DNA of 64,000 nt from Azoarcus olearius (lineage in GTDB: Bacteria; Pseudomonadota; Gammaproteobacteria; Burkholderiales; Rhodocyclaceae). The stretch spans positions 124,001 to 188,000 of the forward strand of contig NZ_CP016210.1 of assembly GCF_001682385.1 (NCBI RefSeq), written 5' to 3'. Shown one piece after another: positions 9,570-18,342 of the stretch. The notes under the pieces are model-generated. The model was not told the DNA's origin and did not search any database. It worked only from the letters and a program-made list of their open reading frames with translations. The position numbers and the translations under genes are program-made. Within the stretch, counting starts at the first letter, position 1. Each line of letters starts with the position of its first letter.

Positions 9570-10598
9570 TCAGGGCTTGCGGATGCTGTCGCCGATGCTG
9601 ACCTGACCGTCGGTTTCCATGATCAGGCCGTACGAGATGCGGTCGAAGACGCGGAACACGAACACCAGGCCATAGCGCTTCTCCGGCAGCTGGAAGGATT
9701 CGCGCCCCTGGTCGTCCTTGTATTCAGCCACGCCACGATTGCGGTACAGCGCCAGCACGTGGCCACGTTCCACGCCTTGCTGGGCACCGGCGCCGAGGGC
9801 GACCACGTGCAGGCGACCGGTTTCGGTCACGCCGCGGTAGATCGACACGACGCGCCCTTCCACGGCCTGCTCGGGCGCATGGGGAGCATAGGAGAACACC
9901 GACGGCGGCTCGCTGGGCACCATCAGGTCGCCGACGCCGATCTCCTCGTTGGCGTTGAGGATTTCCAGCGTGGTCGGGTTGCCGCGCTCGGTGACGCGGG
10001 CGCTCCCGAGGTATTCGGCTTCATAGCCGAGCAGTTCCTGGGTGACCGGGTCGTGCAGCGCGCGCGCCGGGCGGTAGATCTGCCAGCTGTCGACCCCTTC
10101 ACGCACGTTCTTGGCGAACACCGTGTCGCCGGTGCCCGTATAGACGCGGCTGGTTTCGGTGGCGACGATGGTGGCCGAATTGGCGATGCGGGCGCCGTCG
10201 ACGATCAGCGGGCGGGTCAGGAAAGGATCGATGACATGCAGCGGAATGCTCGGCACCGGCTGCGTACCGCTTTCGGAATAGACCTGCGGGAACAGTTTTT
10301 CGTCGCGGCTGCCGACCCGGCGGCCGACCGTCAGCCACGGGCCGCTGCGGTCGAGCAGGATCACCTGGCCGGGATAGATGAGGTGCGGATTGCGGATCTG
10401 GTCGCGGTTGAAACGCCACACCTCGGGCCAGCGCCAGGGCTGCTTGAGGAAGCGGCCGGAAATGCCCCACAGCGTGTCGCCCTTGACCACCGTGTAGGAG
10501 TCGGGCGCGTCGTCCGCAAGCTGGACGCCCTGGGCCGCGGCGGCGCCGGCAAACAGGGTCGCAATGCTGACGAGGAGTGGGAATATAATTCGGATCAT
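9570..10598 (-). CDS. Exported LysM-domain peptidoglycan-binding protein
   Basis: 342 aa with a signal peptide (about 1-22, LFAGAAAAQG). One LysM motif is clear at about 33-83 (SYTVVKGDTLWGISGRFL ... NPHLIYPGQVI), which binds glycan strands of peptidoglycan. The rest is a large uncharacterised beta-rich region with no recognisable catalytic motif. The ATG at 10598 is chosen because it starts the signal peptide; 53 in-frame codons upstream look non-coding. LysM proteins next to dprA and opposite def are common in betaproteobacteria. Confidence 0.9.
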   Translation of the reverse strand: MIRIIFPLLVSIATLFAGAAAAQGVQLADDAPDSYTVVKGDTLWGISGRFLKQPWRWPEVWRFNRDQIRNPHLIYPGQVILLDRSGPWLTVGRRVGSRDEKLFPQVYSESGTQPVPSIPLHVIDPFLTRPLIVDGARIANSATIVATETSRVYTGTGDTVFAKNVREGVDSWQIYRPARALHDPVTQELLGYEAEYLGSARVTERGNPTTLEILNANEEIGVGDLMVPSEPPSVFSYAPHAPEQAVEGRVVSIYRGVTETGRLHVVALGAGAQQGVERGHVLALYRNRGVAEYKDDQGRESFQLPEKRYGLVFVFRVFDRISYGLIMETDGQVSIGDSIRKP

Positions 10599-10783
10599 TG
10601 CTCGCTTCCGGTAAGTGCGGGAAGGCTCTCGCCGTCCAGGAACGCCGCTTTGCCGCCAAGGGTCGAAACAGGGTGATCGCAAACCACCCCAGCGCCGTCG
10701 GAACCCTGCCCGGCACAGCACGTGGGCATGCATGTCAAATCGCTTGAAATTCTGCACTTAAAGGCTTATCCCGGCAAGCATTT

Positions 10784-11287
10784 ATGGCTCTTCTCCCCAT
10801 CCTGCGCTACCCCGATCCACGGCTTCATCGGCGCGCCGCGCCCGTCGACACGGTCGACGATGACGTACGCAAGCTGATCGACGACATGGCCGAGACCATG
10901 TACGAGGCGCCCGGCATCGGCCTGGCCGCGACCCAGGTGGACGTGCACCGGCGCGTCGTCGTGATCGACATCTCCGAGGACAAGTCCGGCCTGATGGCGC
11001 TGATCAATCCCCAGATCGTCGAACGCGACGGCGAGCAGGTGTGCGAGGAAGGCTGCCTGTCGGTGCCCGGTGTTTACGAAAAGGTCACCCGTGCCGAACG
11101 CGTCACGGTGCGTGCGCTCGACCGCAACGGCCACCCGTTCGAACTGGCTGCCGAAGGCCTGCTCGCGGTGTGCATCCAGCACGAAATCGACCACCTCGAC
11201 GGCAAGGTCTTCGTCGAGTACCTGTCGCCGCTCAAGCTCGGCCGCATCAAGAGCAAGCTGGCCAAGAAGGCGCGCATCACCGCCTGA
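10784..11287 (+). CDS. def: Peptide deformylase
   Basis: 167 aa. It removes the N-formyl group from nascent proteins. All three metal-site motifs are present: GIGLAATQ (44-51), EGCLSVP with metal ligand Cys91, and QHEIDHLDG with His133, catalytic Glu134 and His137. It heads a plus-strand operon and sits 46 bp before fmt, whose product adds the formyl group that this enzyme removes. It is divergent from the LysM gene across 185 bp. Confidence 0.97.
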   Translation: MALLPILRYPDPRLHRRAAPVDTVDDDVRKLIDDMAETMYEAPGIGLAATQVDVHRRVVVIDISEDKSGLMALINPQIVERDGEQVCEEGCLSVPGVYEKVTRAERVTVRALDRNGHPFELAAEGLLAVCIQHEIDHLDGKVFVEYLSPLKLGRIKSKLAKKARITA

Positions 11288-11332
11288 TCCACGGCGGCGC
11301 CCGTCGCCGCCCCGCTTTTCCCGGTTCCGCCC

Positions 11333-12298
11333 ATGTCCCTTCCGCTCCGTGTCGCCTTCGCCGGCACGCCAGAATTCGCTGCCAGCGCACTCGCCGCCAT
11401 CCTCGATGCGGGCTACTCCGTGCCCTTGGTGCTGACCCAGCCCGACCGCCCCGCCGGGCGCGGCATGAAGCTGACGCCCAGCCCGGTCAAGCAGCTTGCG
11501 CTGGCGCGCGGGCTGGACGTCGACCAGCCGGAGAAGCTGCGTACCGATGAACAGCGTCAGCGCCTCGCCGCCTGTGAGCCCGACGTGCTGGTGGTGGCGG
11601 CCTACGGCCTGATCCTGCCCGCGGCGGTGCTGCAGCTGCCGCGCTACGGTTGCATCAACATCCACGCCTCGCTGTTGCCCCGCTGGCGCGGTGCCGCCCC
11701 CATCCACCGCGCCGTGGAGGCGGGCGACGCCGAGACCGGAATCACCATCATGCAGATGGACGAAGGGCTCGATACCGGCGACATGCTGTTGCGGCGGGCG
11801 ATCCCGATCCGCCCCGACGACACCACCGGCACCCTGCACGACAAGCTCGCCGCGCTCGGTGCCGAATGCATCGTCGAGGCCCTCGCGGCGCTGCCCGGCG
11901 GCACCCTGTCCCGCACGCCCCAGCCTGCGGCCGGGGTGACCTACGCGAACAAGATCCATCGCGACGAAGCGGCCATCGACTGGACCCGCCCGGCGGCGGA
12001 CATCGAGCGCGCGGTCCGCGCTTTCAACCCCTTCCCGGTGGCGGTGGGCAGCCTGCGCGATACCGTGATCAAGGTGTGGGCGGCGGAGGTCGTCGCGGTC
12101 CCCGCGCCGGACGCGGCCCCGGGCACCGTGCTGGCGGCGGATGCCGAGGGCGTGGTGGTCGCATGCGGGGCGCAGGCCTTGCGGCTGCGCGAACTGCAGC
12201 GCCCTGGCAGCCGGCGCCTTGCGGCCGGGGAATTCCTGCGCGGCTTCCCGGTCTGTGCCGGGGAACGGTTCGCGGTTGGCGGAGCGCAAGCCGGTTGA
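11333..12298 (+). CDS. fmt: Methionyl-tRNA formyltransferase
   Basis: 321 aa. It transfers a formyl group from 10-formyltetrahydrofolate to initiator Met-tRNA. The N-terminal Rossmann catalytic domain starts [12 protein letters not shown] and has the formyltransferase signature [19 protein letters not shown] (catalytic Asn, His). The C-terminal OB-like tRNA-binding domain follows from about residue 205 ([15 protein letters not shown]). Pairing with def is conserved across bacteria. Confidence 0.97.
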   Translation: MSLPLRVAFAGTPEFAASALAAILDAGYSVPLVLTQPDRPAGRGMKLTPSPVKQLALARGLDVDQPEKLRTDEQRQRLAACEPDVLVVAAYGLILPAAVLQLPRYGCINIHASLLPRWRGAAPIHRAVEAGDAETGITIMQMDEGLDTGDMLLRRAIPIRPDDTTGTLHDKLAALGAECIVEALAALPGGTLSRTPQPAAGVTYANKIHRDEAAIDWTRPAADIERAVRAFNPFPVAVGSLRDTVIKVWAAEVVAVPAPDAAPGTVLAADAEGVVVACGAQALRLRELQRPGSRRLAAGEFLRGFPVCAGERFAVGGAQAG

Positions 12299-12357
12299 AA
12301 GCGGGGCCACCGGCCCCATCTACCGCCGCAAGGAATCAGCTAGCAAGGATCACCCCC

Positions 12358-13200
12358 ATGTTCGGTAACTGGATCAAGACTTCGATACTCATGGCCGGCA
12401 TCGTCGCGCTGTTCGGCGCGGTCGGCGGCGTCATCGGCGGCAAGCAGGGCATGCTGCTGGCGCTGGTGCTGGGTGGCGCGATGAACCTGTGGGCCTACTG
12501 GTTCTCCGACAAGATGGTGTTGAAGATGTACAACGCGCGCGAGGTCGACGAGGCCACCTCGCCCTATCTGTACAACATGGTGCGCGGCCTCGCCCAGCGC
12601 GCCGGGCTGCCGATGCCCAAGGTCTACATCATTGACGAGGACCAGCCCAACGCCTTCGCCACCGGGCGCAATCCCGAGCATGCCGCGGTAGCGGCCACCA
12701 CCGGCATCATGCGGATGCTGTCCGAGCGCGAGCTGCGCGGCGTGATGGCGCACGAGCTGGCGCACGTGAAGAACCGCGACATCCTGATCTCCACGATCTC
12801 GGCCACCGTCGCCGGGGCGATTTCGTCGCTCGCGCAGTTCGGCATGTTCTTTGGCGGCTCGCGCGATGGCGAGGACCGGCCCAACCCGGTTGTCTCCATC
12901 ATCGTCATGATCCTCGCGCCGATCGCCGGCATGCTGATCCAGATGGCGATCAGCCGCACCCGCGAATTCGGAGCCGACCGTGGTGGCGCCGAGATCTCCG
13001 GCGATCCGCAGGCGCTCGCCAGCGCGCTCGCGAAGATCGACGCCTACGCGCGCGGCATCCCGATGCACACCGCCGAGGCCCATCCGGAAACCGCGCAGAT
13101 GATGATCATGAATCCGCTGTCCGGCGGCAGCCTGCGCGGGCTGTTCTCCACCCACCCCTCCACCGAGGAGCGCATCGCCCGCCTGCGCGCGATGGGATGA
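12358..13200 (+). CDS. htpX: Membrane metalloprotease HtpX
   Basis: 280 aa. An inner-membrane M48 zinc protease in membrane-protein quality control. Two N-terminal membrane helices (about 8-25 and 30-48) precede the active-site motif [11 protein letters not shown] (His132, Glu133, His136). Two further hydrophobic segments lie near 145-200, and the third zinc ligand is in TREFGADRG. The end [14 protein letters not shown] is typical. Its position after fmt is common in Rhodocyclales. Confidence 0.95.
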   Translation: MFGNWIKTSILMAGIVALFGAVGGVIGGKQGMLLALVLGGAMNLWAYWFSDKMVLKMYNAREVDEATSPYLYNMVRGLAQRAGLPMPKVYIIDEDQPNAFATGRNPEHAAVAATTGIMRMLSERELRGVMAHELAHVKNRDILISTISATVAGAISSLAQFGMFFGGSRDGEDRPNPVVSIIVMILAPIAGMLIQMAISRTREFGADRGGAEISGDPQALASALAKIDAYARGIPMHTAEAHPETAQMMIMNPLSGGSLRGLFSTHPSTEERIARLRAMG

Positions 13201-13213
13201 CGGGAATGGGGGC

Positions 13214-13741
13214 ATGACCAGCCGCCGCCTGCTGCGGCGTTTCTTCTGCGCGCTTGCCGTGTGCCTCGCACCGGCAAGCGCGTTTGCCGTCGACCTCGAG
13301 CCGCTTGCCACGCTGCCGCCCGCGCCCGCGGCGCTGCATGCAGAACTGGCGCGCGTGCAGGGGCGTGCGGTGCTGATCAACTTCTGGGCGAGCTGGTGCG
13401 AGCCCTGCCGCGACGAGATGCCCGCGCTGGTCGAGCTGGACGAGCAGGAGCCGGGGATCGCGCTGATCACCGTCGCGGTGGCCGACCGTGCCGCCGACAG
13501 CCGGCGCTTTCTCGACGACTACCTGCTCGACAACGTCGTGCTGATCAACGACCCGGAACAACTGATCGCCCGTGCCTGGGGTGCGCGCCTGCTGCCCACC
13601 ACCATCATGCTCGACGCCGCCCATCGCCCGCGTTTTCGCGTGCGCGGCGAGGCCGACTGGCGCGCGCCCGAGCTGCGCGCCCGGCTGCGTGCGCTGACCG
13701 CTTCCGAATCCACCCCTATCCCGAAAGGAAAGACACCGTGA
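13214..13741 (+). CDS. Periplasmic TlpA-like thioredoxin-fold protein
   Basis: 175 aa. A signal peptide (about 1-25, ending ASAFA) precedes a thioredoxin fold with INFWASWCEPCRDEMP; the redox pair is Cys62 and Cys65 (CEPC). Proteins of this class act as periplasmic thiol reductases or in cytochrome c and other thiol-maturation steps. The stop overlaps the GTG start of the next gene by four bases (GTGA), so the two are probably translationally coupled. The partner has a catalytic cysteine, so keeping that cysteine reduced is a reasonable but unproven role. Confidence 0.85.
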   Translation: MTSRRLLRRFFCALAVCLAPASAFAVDLEPLATLPPAPAALHAELARVQGRAVLINFWASWCEPCRDEMPALVELDEQEPGIALITVAVADRAADSRRFLDDYLLDNVVLINDPEQLIARAWGARLLPTTIMLDAAHRPRFRVRGEADWRAPELRARLRALTASESTPIPKGKTP

Positions 13742-14850
13742 AACGCCGCGACTTCCTCAAGACCTCCGCGCTCGCCGCCGGCCTGGCACTGCCGGCCTGG
13801 GCGCGCGCTGCCGATACTGCCGCGCCGCTGTTCGCGCCCTCGCCGGCGGCAGGCTGGCGTGAATTCGAAGTCGTCACCCGCATCGAGCCGGTGCAGGCCG
13901 CAGGTGTGGTGCGCGCCTGGCTGCCGCTGCCTTACACCGAGGAAACCGACTGGTTCCGCCCGCTCGGCAACGCCTGGCAGGGCAATGCCGGTCTCGCCCG
14001 CGTGGTGCGCGATCCGCGCTACGGCGCGGCGATGCTGTACGCGGAATGGGCGGCCGATGCCGGCGTGCCCGAGCTGGAGATCACCAGCCGCTTCGCCACC
14101 CGCGACCGCGCGGTGGACTTCAGCCGCCCGGCGGCCCGTCCGCTGGCGTTGAGCGCCGCCGAGCACGCCCTCTACACCGGCGCCACCGAATTGCTGCCCA
14201 CCGACGGCATCGTGCGCGACACCGCGCTGCAGATCACTGCCGGCGCGAAGACCGACGAGGACAAGGCGCGCGCGATCTACGAATGGGTGGTGGACAACAC
14301 CTTCCGCAATCCCAAGACGCGCGGCTGCGGCATCGGCGACATCAAGGCGATGCTGGAAACCGGCAACCTGTCGGGCAAGTGTGCCGACCTCAACGCGCTC
14401 TACGTCGGCCTGGCGAGAGCCGCCGGCATTCCTGCGCGCGACGTCTACGGCGTGCGCGTGGCCGACTCGCGCTTCGGCTACAAGAGCCTGGGCAAGAGCG
14501 GCAACATCTCCAAGGCCCAGCATTGCCGCGCCGAAGTGTTCCTCGCCCGCTTCGGCTGGGTGCCGGTCGATCCCGCCGACGTGCGCAAGGTGGTGCTGGA
14601 GGAGCCGCCGGGCAACCTTGCGCTGGACGACGCCAAGGTGCGCGCGGCGCGCAAGCAGTTGTTCGGCGCATGGGAGATGAACTGGCTGGCCTACAACGTC
14701 GCCCACGACCTGGAACTGCCCGGCAGCGGCGGCGCGCCGGTGCCCTTCCTGATGTACCCGCAGGGTGAAAGCGCGCAGGGCCGCTTCGACAGCCTGGATC
14801 CGGACAGTTTCCGCTACACGCTGACGGCGCGCGAAGTCGTGCGCGCCTGA
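13738..14850 (+). CDS. Tat-exported transglutaminase-like protein
   Basis: 370 aa. The N-terminus MKRRDFLKTSALAAGLALPA is a twin-arginine signal, so the protein should be exported folded. The transglutaminase-like core carries a papain-type triad: Cys215 in SGKCADLNALY, His262 in AQHCRAEVF and Asp278 in PVDPAD. Prokaryotic members of this superfamily are usually cysteine peptidases or amidases rather than cross-linkers, and the substrate here is unknown. Start is GTG at 13738, behind GAAAGGAAAG and overlapping the stop of the TlpA-like gene. Confidence 0.85.
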   Translation: MKRRDFLKTSALAAGLALPAWARAADTAAPLFAPSPAAGWREFEVVTRIEPVQAAGVVRAWLPLPYTEETDWFRPLGNAWQGNAGLARVVRDPRYGAAMLYAEWAADAGVPELEITSRFATRDRAVDFSRPAARPLALSAAEHALYTGATELLPTDGIVRDTALQITAGAKTDEDKARAIYEWVVDNTFRNPKTRGCGIGDIKAMLETGNLSGKCADLNALYVGLARAAGIPARDVYGVRVADSRFGYKSLGKSGNISKAQHCRAEVFLARFGWVPVDPADVRKVVLEEPPGNLALDDAKVRAARKQLFGAWEMNWLAYNVAHDLELPGSGGAPVPFLMYPQGESAQGRFDSLDPDSFRYTLTAREVVRA

Positions 14851-14904
14851 GGCAGCAGGGCCGCGGATGCCGCGGCGCTCGACAAGCCGGGGAAAAGTTT
14901 CTAT

Positions 14905-14928
14905 CTTTTTGTACATTCGTTCAAAAAG
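14905..14928. promoter_or_regulatory. AT-rich inverted repeat in front of the tandem-Cache gene
   Basis: CTTTTTG (14905-14911) and CAAAAAG (14922-14928) form a perfect 7-bp inverted repeat with a 10-base spacer. It stands out in very GC-rich DNA and ends 14 bp before the start codon, next to the ribosome site CAGGAGA. It could be an operator or a weak mRNA hairpin. Confidence 0.4.
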
Positions 14929-14942
14929 ACAGGAGACACACC

Positions 14943-15824
14943 ATGCCCGTTTCGCGCCGTCGCGTCCTTGGCCTCGCTACCGCCCTGTGTGCGGCCGCAT
15001 CGCTGCAATCGTCCGTGCTGCGCGCGGCCACTCCCGAACCGGCACGTCTGTCGGAACGCTGGGACGAAAAGCGCGCGGCGCGCCTGCTGGACCGGGCGGT
15101 CAAGCACATCGAAGCGAAGGGCGAAGCCGGCGTCGCCGACTTCAGCCGCCAGGGGCCCTTCGTCGACCGCGACCTCTATGTGTATGCGCTGGGCAGCGAC
15201 GGGCGCTTTCTCGCCAGCGGCGGCTCCTCGGCCGCACTGATCGGGCAGAACGTTGCCGCCACCACCGACGCCGCGGGCAAGCCCTTCTTCCGCGAGATGC
15301 TGGATACGGCGGCGAGCCGTGGCGAAGGCCGCATCGAGTATCGCTGGCTGAACCCCGCGGACCAGCGCGAGGAACCCAAGGTCACGCTGTTCCGCAAGGT
15401 GGGCGGAATCATCGTCGCGGTGGGCTTCTATACCCCGCGCGCCACCCCGGCGCAGGCGCGTGCGCTGCTGGATCAGGCTGCGGCCGCGCTGGCCCGCGAC
15501 AGCGGCGCCGCGCTGGGCGAATTCCAGCAGGTGGGCGGCCGCTTCATCCAGGACGACCTGTATGTGTTCGTCGTCGACATGGGCGACGGGCGCTTTCTCG
15601 CCCACGGCGCCACCCCCGCGCTGGTGGGCCGCGACGCGCGCGAACTGCGCGATCCCAAGGGCAAGGCACTGATCACCGACATGATCAATGTCGCGCGCAA
15701 GAAGGGTGAAGGCGAACTCGACTACGCCTGGCAAAACCCGGTGACGGCCAAGCTGGAAAGCAAGCACACGTATTTCCGCGTGGTCGACGGCAAGCTGCTC
15801 GGTGTAGGCTACTACACCCGCTGA
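14943..15824 (+). CDS. Periplasmic tandem Cache-domain protein
   Basis: 293 aa. The N-terminus ([12 protein letters not shown], residues 4-15) resembles a twin-arginine signal; cleavage is likely near residue 28. Two similar Cache_2-type modules follow, at about 77-166 and 205-293. They share [17 protein letters not shown] / [18 protein letters not shown], a GEG turn, and the ends VGFYTPR / VGYYTR. Cache domains normally sense small ligands for chemoreceptors or kinases, but here there is no membrane anchor or output domain. It may present a ligand to a separate receptor, but no such partner adjoins it. Tpx follows 55 bp downstream. Confidence 0.8.
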   Translation: MPVSRRRVLGLATALCAAASLQSSVLRAATPEPARLSERWDEKRAARLLDRAVKHIEAKGEAGVADFSRQGPFVDRDLYVYALGSDGRFLASGGSSAALIGQNVAATTDAAGKPFFREMLDTAASRGEGRIEYRWLNPADQREEPKVTLFRKVGGIIVAVGFYTPRATPAQARALLDQAAAALARDSGAALGEFQQVGGRFIQDDLYVFVVDMGDGRFLAHGATPALVGRDARELRDPKGKALITDMINVARKKGEGELDYAWQNPVTAKLESKHTYFRVVDGKLLGVGYYTR

Positions 15825-15879
15825 CCGGTGCCCCAGAGCCCGGCGGCGTCATCACCCTGACATAGAGGAGATTTACCCC

Positions 15880-16380
15880 ATGGCTACCGTCACCCTGGGC
15901 GGCAACCCGATTTCCATCGCCGGCCGCTTTCCGCAAGTGGGCGAAAGCGCCCCGGCCTTTGCGCTGACCACCCCGGAGCTGGCCGATGTCGGCCTCGACA
16001 CCTGGGCCGGCAAGCGCAAGGTGCTCAACATCGTGCCCAGCCTCGACACCCCGACCTGCGCGACCTCCACCCGGCGCTTCAACGCCGAGGCCGGCGCGCT
16101 GGCCAACACCGTGGTGCTGGTGATCTCGGGCGACCTGCCCTTTGCCGCCAAGCGCTTCTGCGCGGCCGAGGGGCTCGACAACGTCAAGACGCTGTCGACC
16201 TTCCGCAACCCCGGTTTTGCCCGTGACTACGGCGTCGCGATCAGCTCCGGTCCGCTCGCCGGCCTCACCGCGCGCGCGGTGGTCGTGGTCGACGAGAACG
16301 ACAAGGTCATCCATGCCGAGCTGGTGTCGGAGATCAAGAACGAACCGGACTACGCCGCCGCGCTCGCGGTGCTGAAGTAA
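15880..16380 (+). CDS. tpx: Thiol peroxidase Tpx
   Basis: 166 aa, a 2-Cys atypical peroxiredoxin that reduces lipid and other hydroperoxides with thioredoxin. The peroxidatic Cys60 is in [16 protein letters not shown] and the resolving Cys94 is in KRFCAAEG, matching Cys61/Cys95 of the E. coli enzyme. A good ribosome site (GAGGAG) lies about 10 bases before the ATG, and a strong terminator follows. oxyR at 4.2 kb is a possible regulator, but no operator was identified. Confidence 0.96.
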   Translation: MATVTLGGNPISIAGRFPQVGESAPAFALTTPELADVGLDTWAGKRKVLNIVPSLDTPTCATSTRRFNAEAGALANTVVLVISGDLPFAAKRFCAAEGLDNVKTLSTFRNPGFARDYGVAISSGPLAGLTARAVVVVDENDKVIHAELVSEIKNEPDYAAALAVLK

Positions 16381-16401
16381 TTCCGGCGGCGCCGGCACTG
16401 C

Positions 16402-16436
16402 GGCGGCGGGCCTGCGGGCCCGCCGCCTTTGTTTTT
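16402..16436 (+). terminator. Rho-independent terminator after tpx
   Basis: GGCGGCGGGC (16402-16411) pairs perfectly with GCCCGCCGCC (16418-16427), and TTTGTTTTT follows. It separates tpx from the EamA transporter gene. Confidence 0.88.
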
Positions 16437-16471
16437 GCGCGTGCTTTTCCCGCGTCCCTCCGGAGTTGCCC

Positions 16472-17359
16472 TTGCAGCCTGCCCGAATTCCTCCCCGCAC
16501 CCTGCTCGCGCTCGTCCTGCTCACCCTGTTCTGGGGGGTGAACTGGCCGGTCATGAAGTTCTCGCTGCGCGAGATCACGCCCCTGTACTTCCGCGCCCTC
16601 ACGGTCAGCGGCGGCCTGCTGCTGCTGATCGCGTGGTTCCGTCTGCGCGGCGTCAGCCTGCGCGTACCGCGGCGGGAGTGGGGACGGGTGATGCTGCTCG
16701 CCCTGCCCAACATCGCCGGCTGGTACTGCTTCTCGATCTTCGGCGTGCAGGCGCTCGCGTCCGGCCGCGCCGCCATCCTGGGCTTCACGATGCCGATCTG
16801 GACCGTGCTGCTGGGCGTGCTGTTCTTTCGCGAACGCATGAACCCGCGTCTGTGGCTGGCCACCGCCTGCGCCGCCGCGGCGGTGCTGTTGCTGCTGTGG
16901 CACGAGCTGGGGCAGCTCTCCGGGCGCCCGCTCGGCATGGCGTGGATGCTGGCGGCGGCCGCGTCGTGGGCGCTGGGCACGCTGTTGCTGAAACGGCTCG
17001 CCCCGGCGGTCTCCACCGAGGCGCTCACGGTCGGCATGCTGGTGTGCGCGCTGCCCGTGCTATGGGTACTGGCGGTGCTGAAGGAGCCGGTGCCGACGCT
17101 GCAGTTCTCGTTGCCGATGTGGGTGGCGGTGGGCTACGGCGTCGTCATCGCCTGCGCCGCGGCCCAGGTGCTGTGGTTCTCGATCGCGCGCAGCCTGCCG
17201 CCGGTGGCCAGCGCGCTGTCGGTGATGATGATTCCGGTGATCGGGCTAGCGTCGGCGATGCCGATCACCGGCGAACGACCGCATCCGCAAGACCTCGCTG
17301 CGGCGGTGCTGATCATGCTGGCGCTGTCGGCAGCGCTGTTGCCGCGCCGCGCGGGCTGA
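16472..17359 (+). CDS. EamA/DMT-family inner-membrane exporter
   Basis: 295 aa with about ten hydrophobic helices arranged as two EamA repeats (first from LLALVLLTLFWGVNWPVMKF, second from about residue 155). Family members export amino acids, metabolites or drugs; the substrate here is unknown. Start is probably TTG at 16472, six bases after CGGAG. An alternative TTG at 16466 directly abuts the ribosome site and is less likely. It converges on the queuosine-precursor transporter gene. Confidence 0.86.
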   Translation: MQPARIPPRTLLALVLLTLFWGVNWPVMKFSLREITPLYFRALTVSGGLLLLIAWFRLRGVSLRVPRREWGRVMLLALPNIAGWYCFSIFGVQALASGRAAILGFTMPIWTVLLGVLFFRERMNPRLWLATACAAAAVLLLLWHELGQLSGRPLGMAWMLAAAASWALGTLLLKRLAPAVSTEALTVGMLVCALPVLWVLAVLKEPVPTLQFSLPMWVAVGYGVVIACAAAQVLWFSIARSLPPVASALSVMMIPVIGLASAMPITGERPHPQDLAAAVLIMLALSAALLPRRAG

Positions 17360-17371
17360 GCGCCCGCCGGT

Positions 17372-18088
17372 TCAGGCGCGGATCGAGAACGGCGTGAAGT
17401 CGGTGTCGCGGTCGTAGTAGTCCTCGCGCTCGGCGCGCTTCAGGAAGGCCACGATGCGGTAGGTGAGCGGCGTGAACACCACTTCGACCATCACCTTGGA
17501 GACAAACTGGCCGACCATGACGGCGGGCAGCAACTCGTTGGGGATCAGCCCGGAGTTCCAGAACGCGAGCGGGTAGAACAGCAGCGAATCGACGCCTTCG
17601 CCCACCACCGTGGAGCCGATCGTGCGCGCCCACAGATGGCGGCCCTCGGTCCAGACCTTCATCTTCGCCAGCACGAAGGAATTGACGAACTCGCCGCAGA
17701 AGAAGGCCGTGAGCGACGCCGCGACGATGCGCCAGGTGGAGCCGTAGGCGATCTCGTAGGCCGCCTGGTTCTGCCAGCCCGGGGCCGGCGGCAGTTTCAC
17801 CACCACCCAGGCCATCAGCGAGGCGAAGATCATCGCGCCGAAACCGGCCCAGATCACCCGCCGCGCGCGGGCGTAGCCATAGACCTCGGTCAGCACGTCG
17901 CCAAAGATGTAGGAGATCGGGAAGAACAGCACGCCGGCGCCGAAGGTCACCGCGCCGATCAGCGGCAGTTCGATCTGCGCCGCCTTGGCCGGGCCGATGA
18001 GGTTGGAGCACAGATAGACGGCAACGAAGGCCGCCATCACGAACTCGTAGTAGCGGTACTGCCGCGGCGCGGCGGGCGTGGGGTTCAT
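17372..18088 (-). CDS. VUT-family (YhhQ-like) queuosine precursor transporter
   Basis: 238 aa with about six membrane helices. The YhhQ/VUT family imports preQ0/preQ1 for tRNA queuosine. Recognisable stretches are YYEFVMAAFVAVYLCSNL, PISYIFGDVLTEVYGY and FCGEFVNSFVLAKMK. The ATG at 18088 matches the family N-terminus; the longer in-frame extension upstream is Ala/Arg/Pro-rich and non-coding in character. The assignment rests on family resemblance. Confidence 0.85.
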   Translation of the reverse strand: MNPTPAAPRQYRYYEFVMAAFVAVYLCSNLIGPAKAAQIELPLIGAVTFGAGVLFFPISYIFGDVLTEVYGYARARRVIWAGFGAMIFASLMAWVVVKLPPAPGWQNQAAYEIAYGSTWRIVAASLTAFFCGEFVNSFVLAKMKVWTEGRHLWARTIGSTVVGEGVDSLLFYPLAFWNSGLIPNELLPAVMVGQFVSKVMVEVVFTPLTYRIVAFLKRAEREDYYDRDTDFTPFSIRA

Positions 18089-18132
18089 GCGGGCTCCGGG
18101 GGAGGCGGGTGCTGCGCTGGGGTTCCGGTTTT

Positions 18133-18165
18133 CCCTCCCCTTCAAGGCGAGGCGGGGGTGTGGGA
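18133..18165. repeat. Single copy of a CCTCCCCTTCAAGG-type intergenic repeat
   Basis: The sequence CCCTCCCCTTCAAGG followed by a G-rich tract resembles the two arms at 24903-24943 and 24961-25001. It lies in the 254-bp gap between the divergent YhhQ-like and glycosidase genes, which holds no other gene I can support. Confidence 0.5.
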
Positions 18166-18342
18166 CGGGTTCGACGGCCACCGCAGCCTTTCCGTGGACG
18201 GGCGAGGCGGCGCGTCGGGCGTCGGGCTGCGGCAAGGGCGCCAGTGTCGCAGCGCGCACGCGCGCTTTCAACGCACCGCGCGGCCGGGCGAACATCTGCG
18301 GCCGCGGCCGGTCACAATCGCGCCTTCGTTGGGGAGTACGGA

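Noticed and set aside
10744-10772. TTGAAA/TATCCC promoter-like pair before def
   Set aside because: The -10 is poor and would place the transcript start only about 5 bases before the start codon, leaving no room for a ribosome site.
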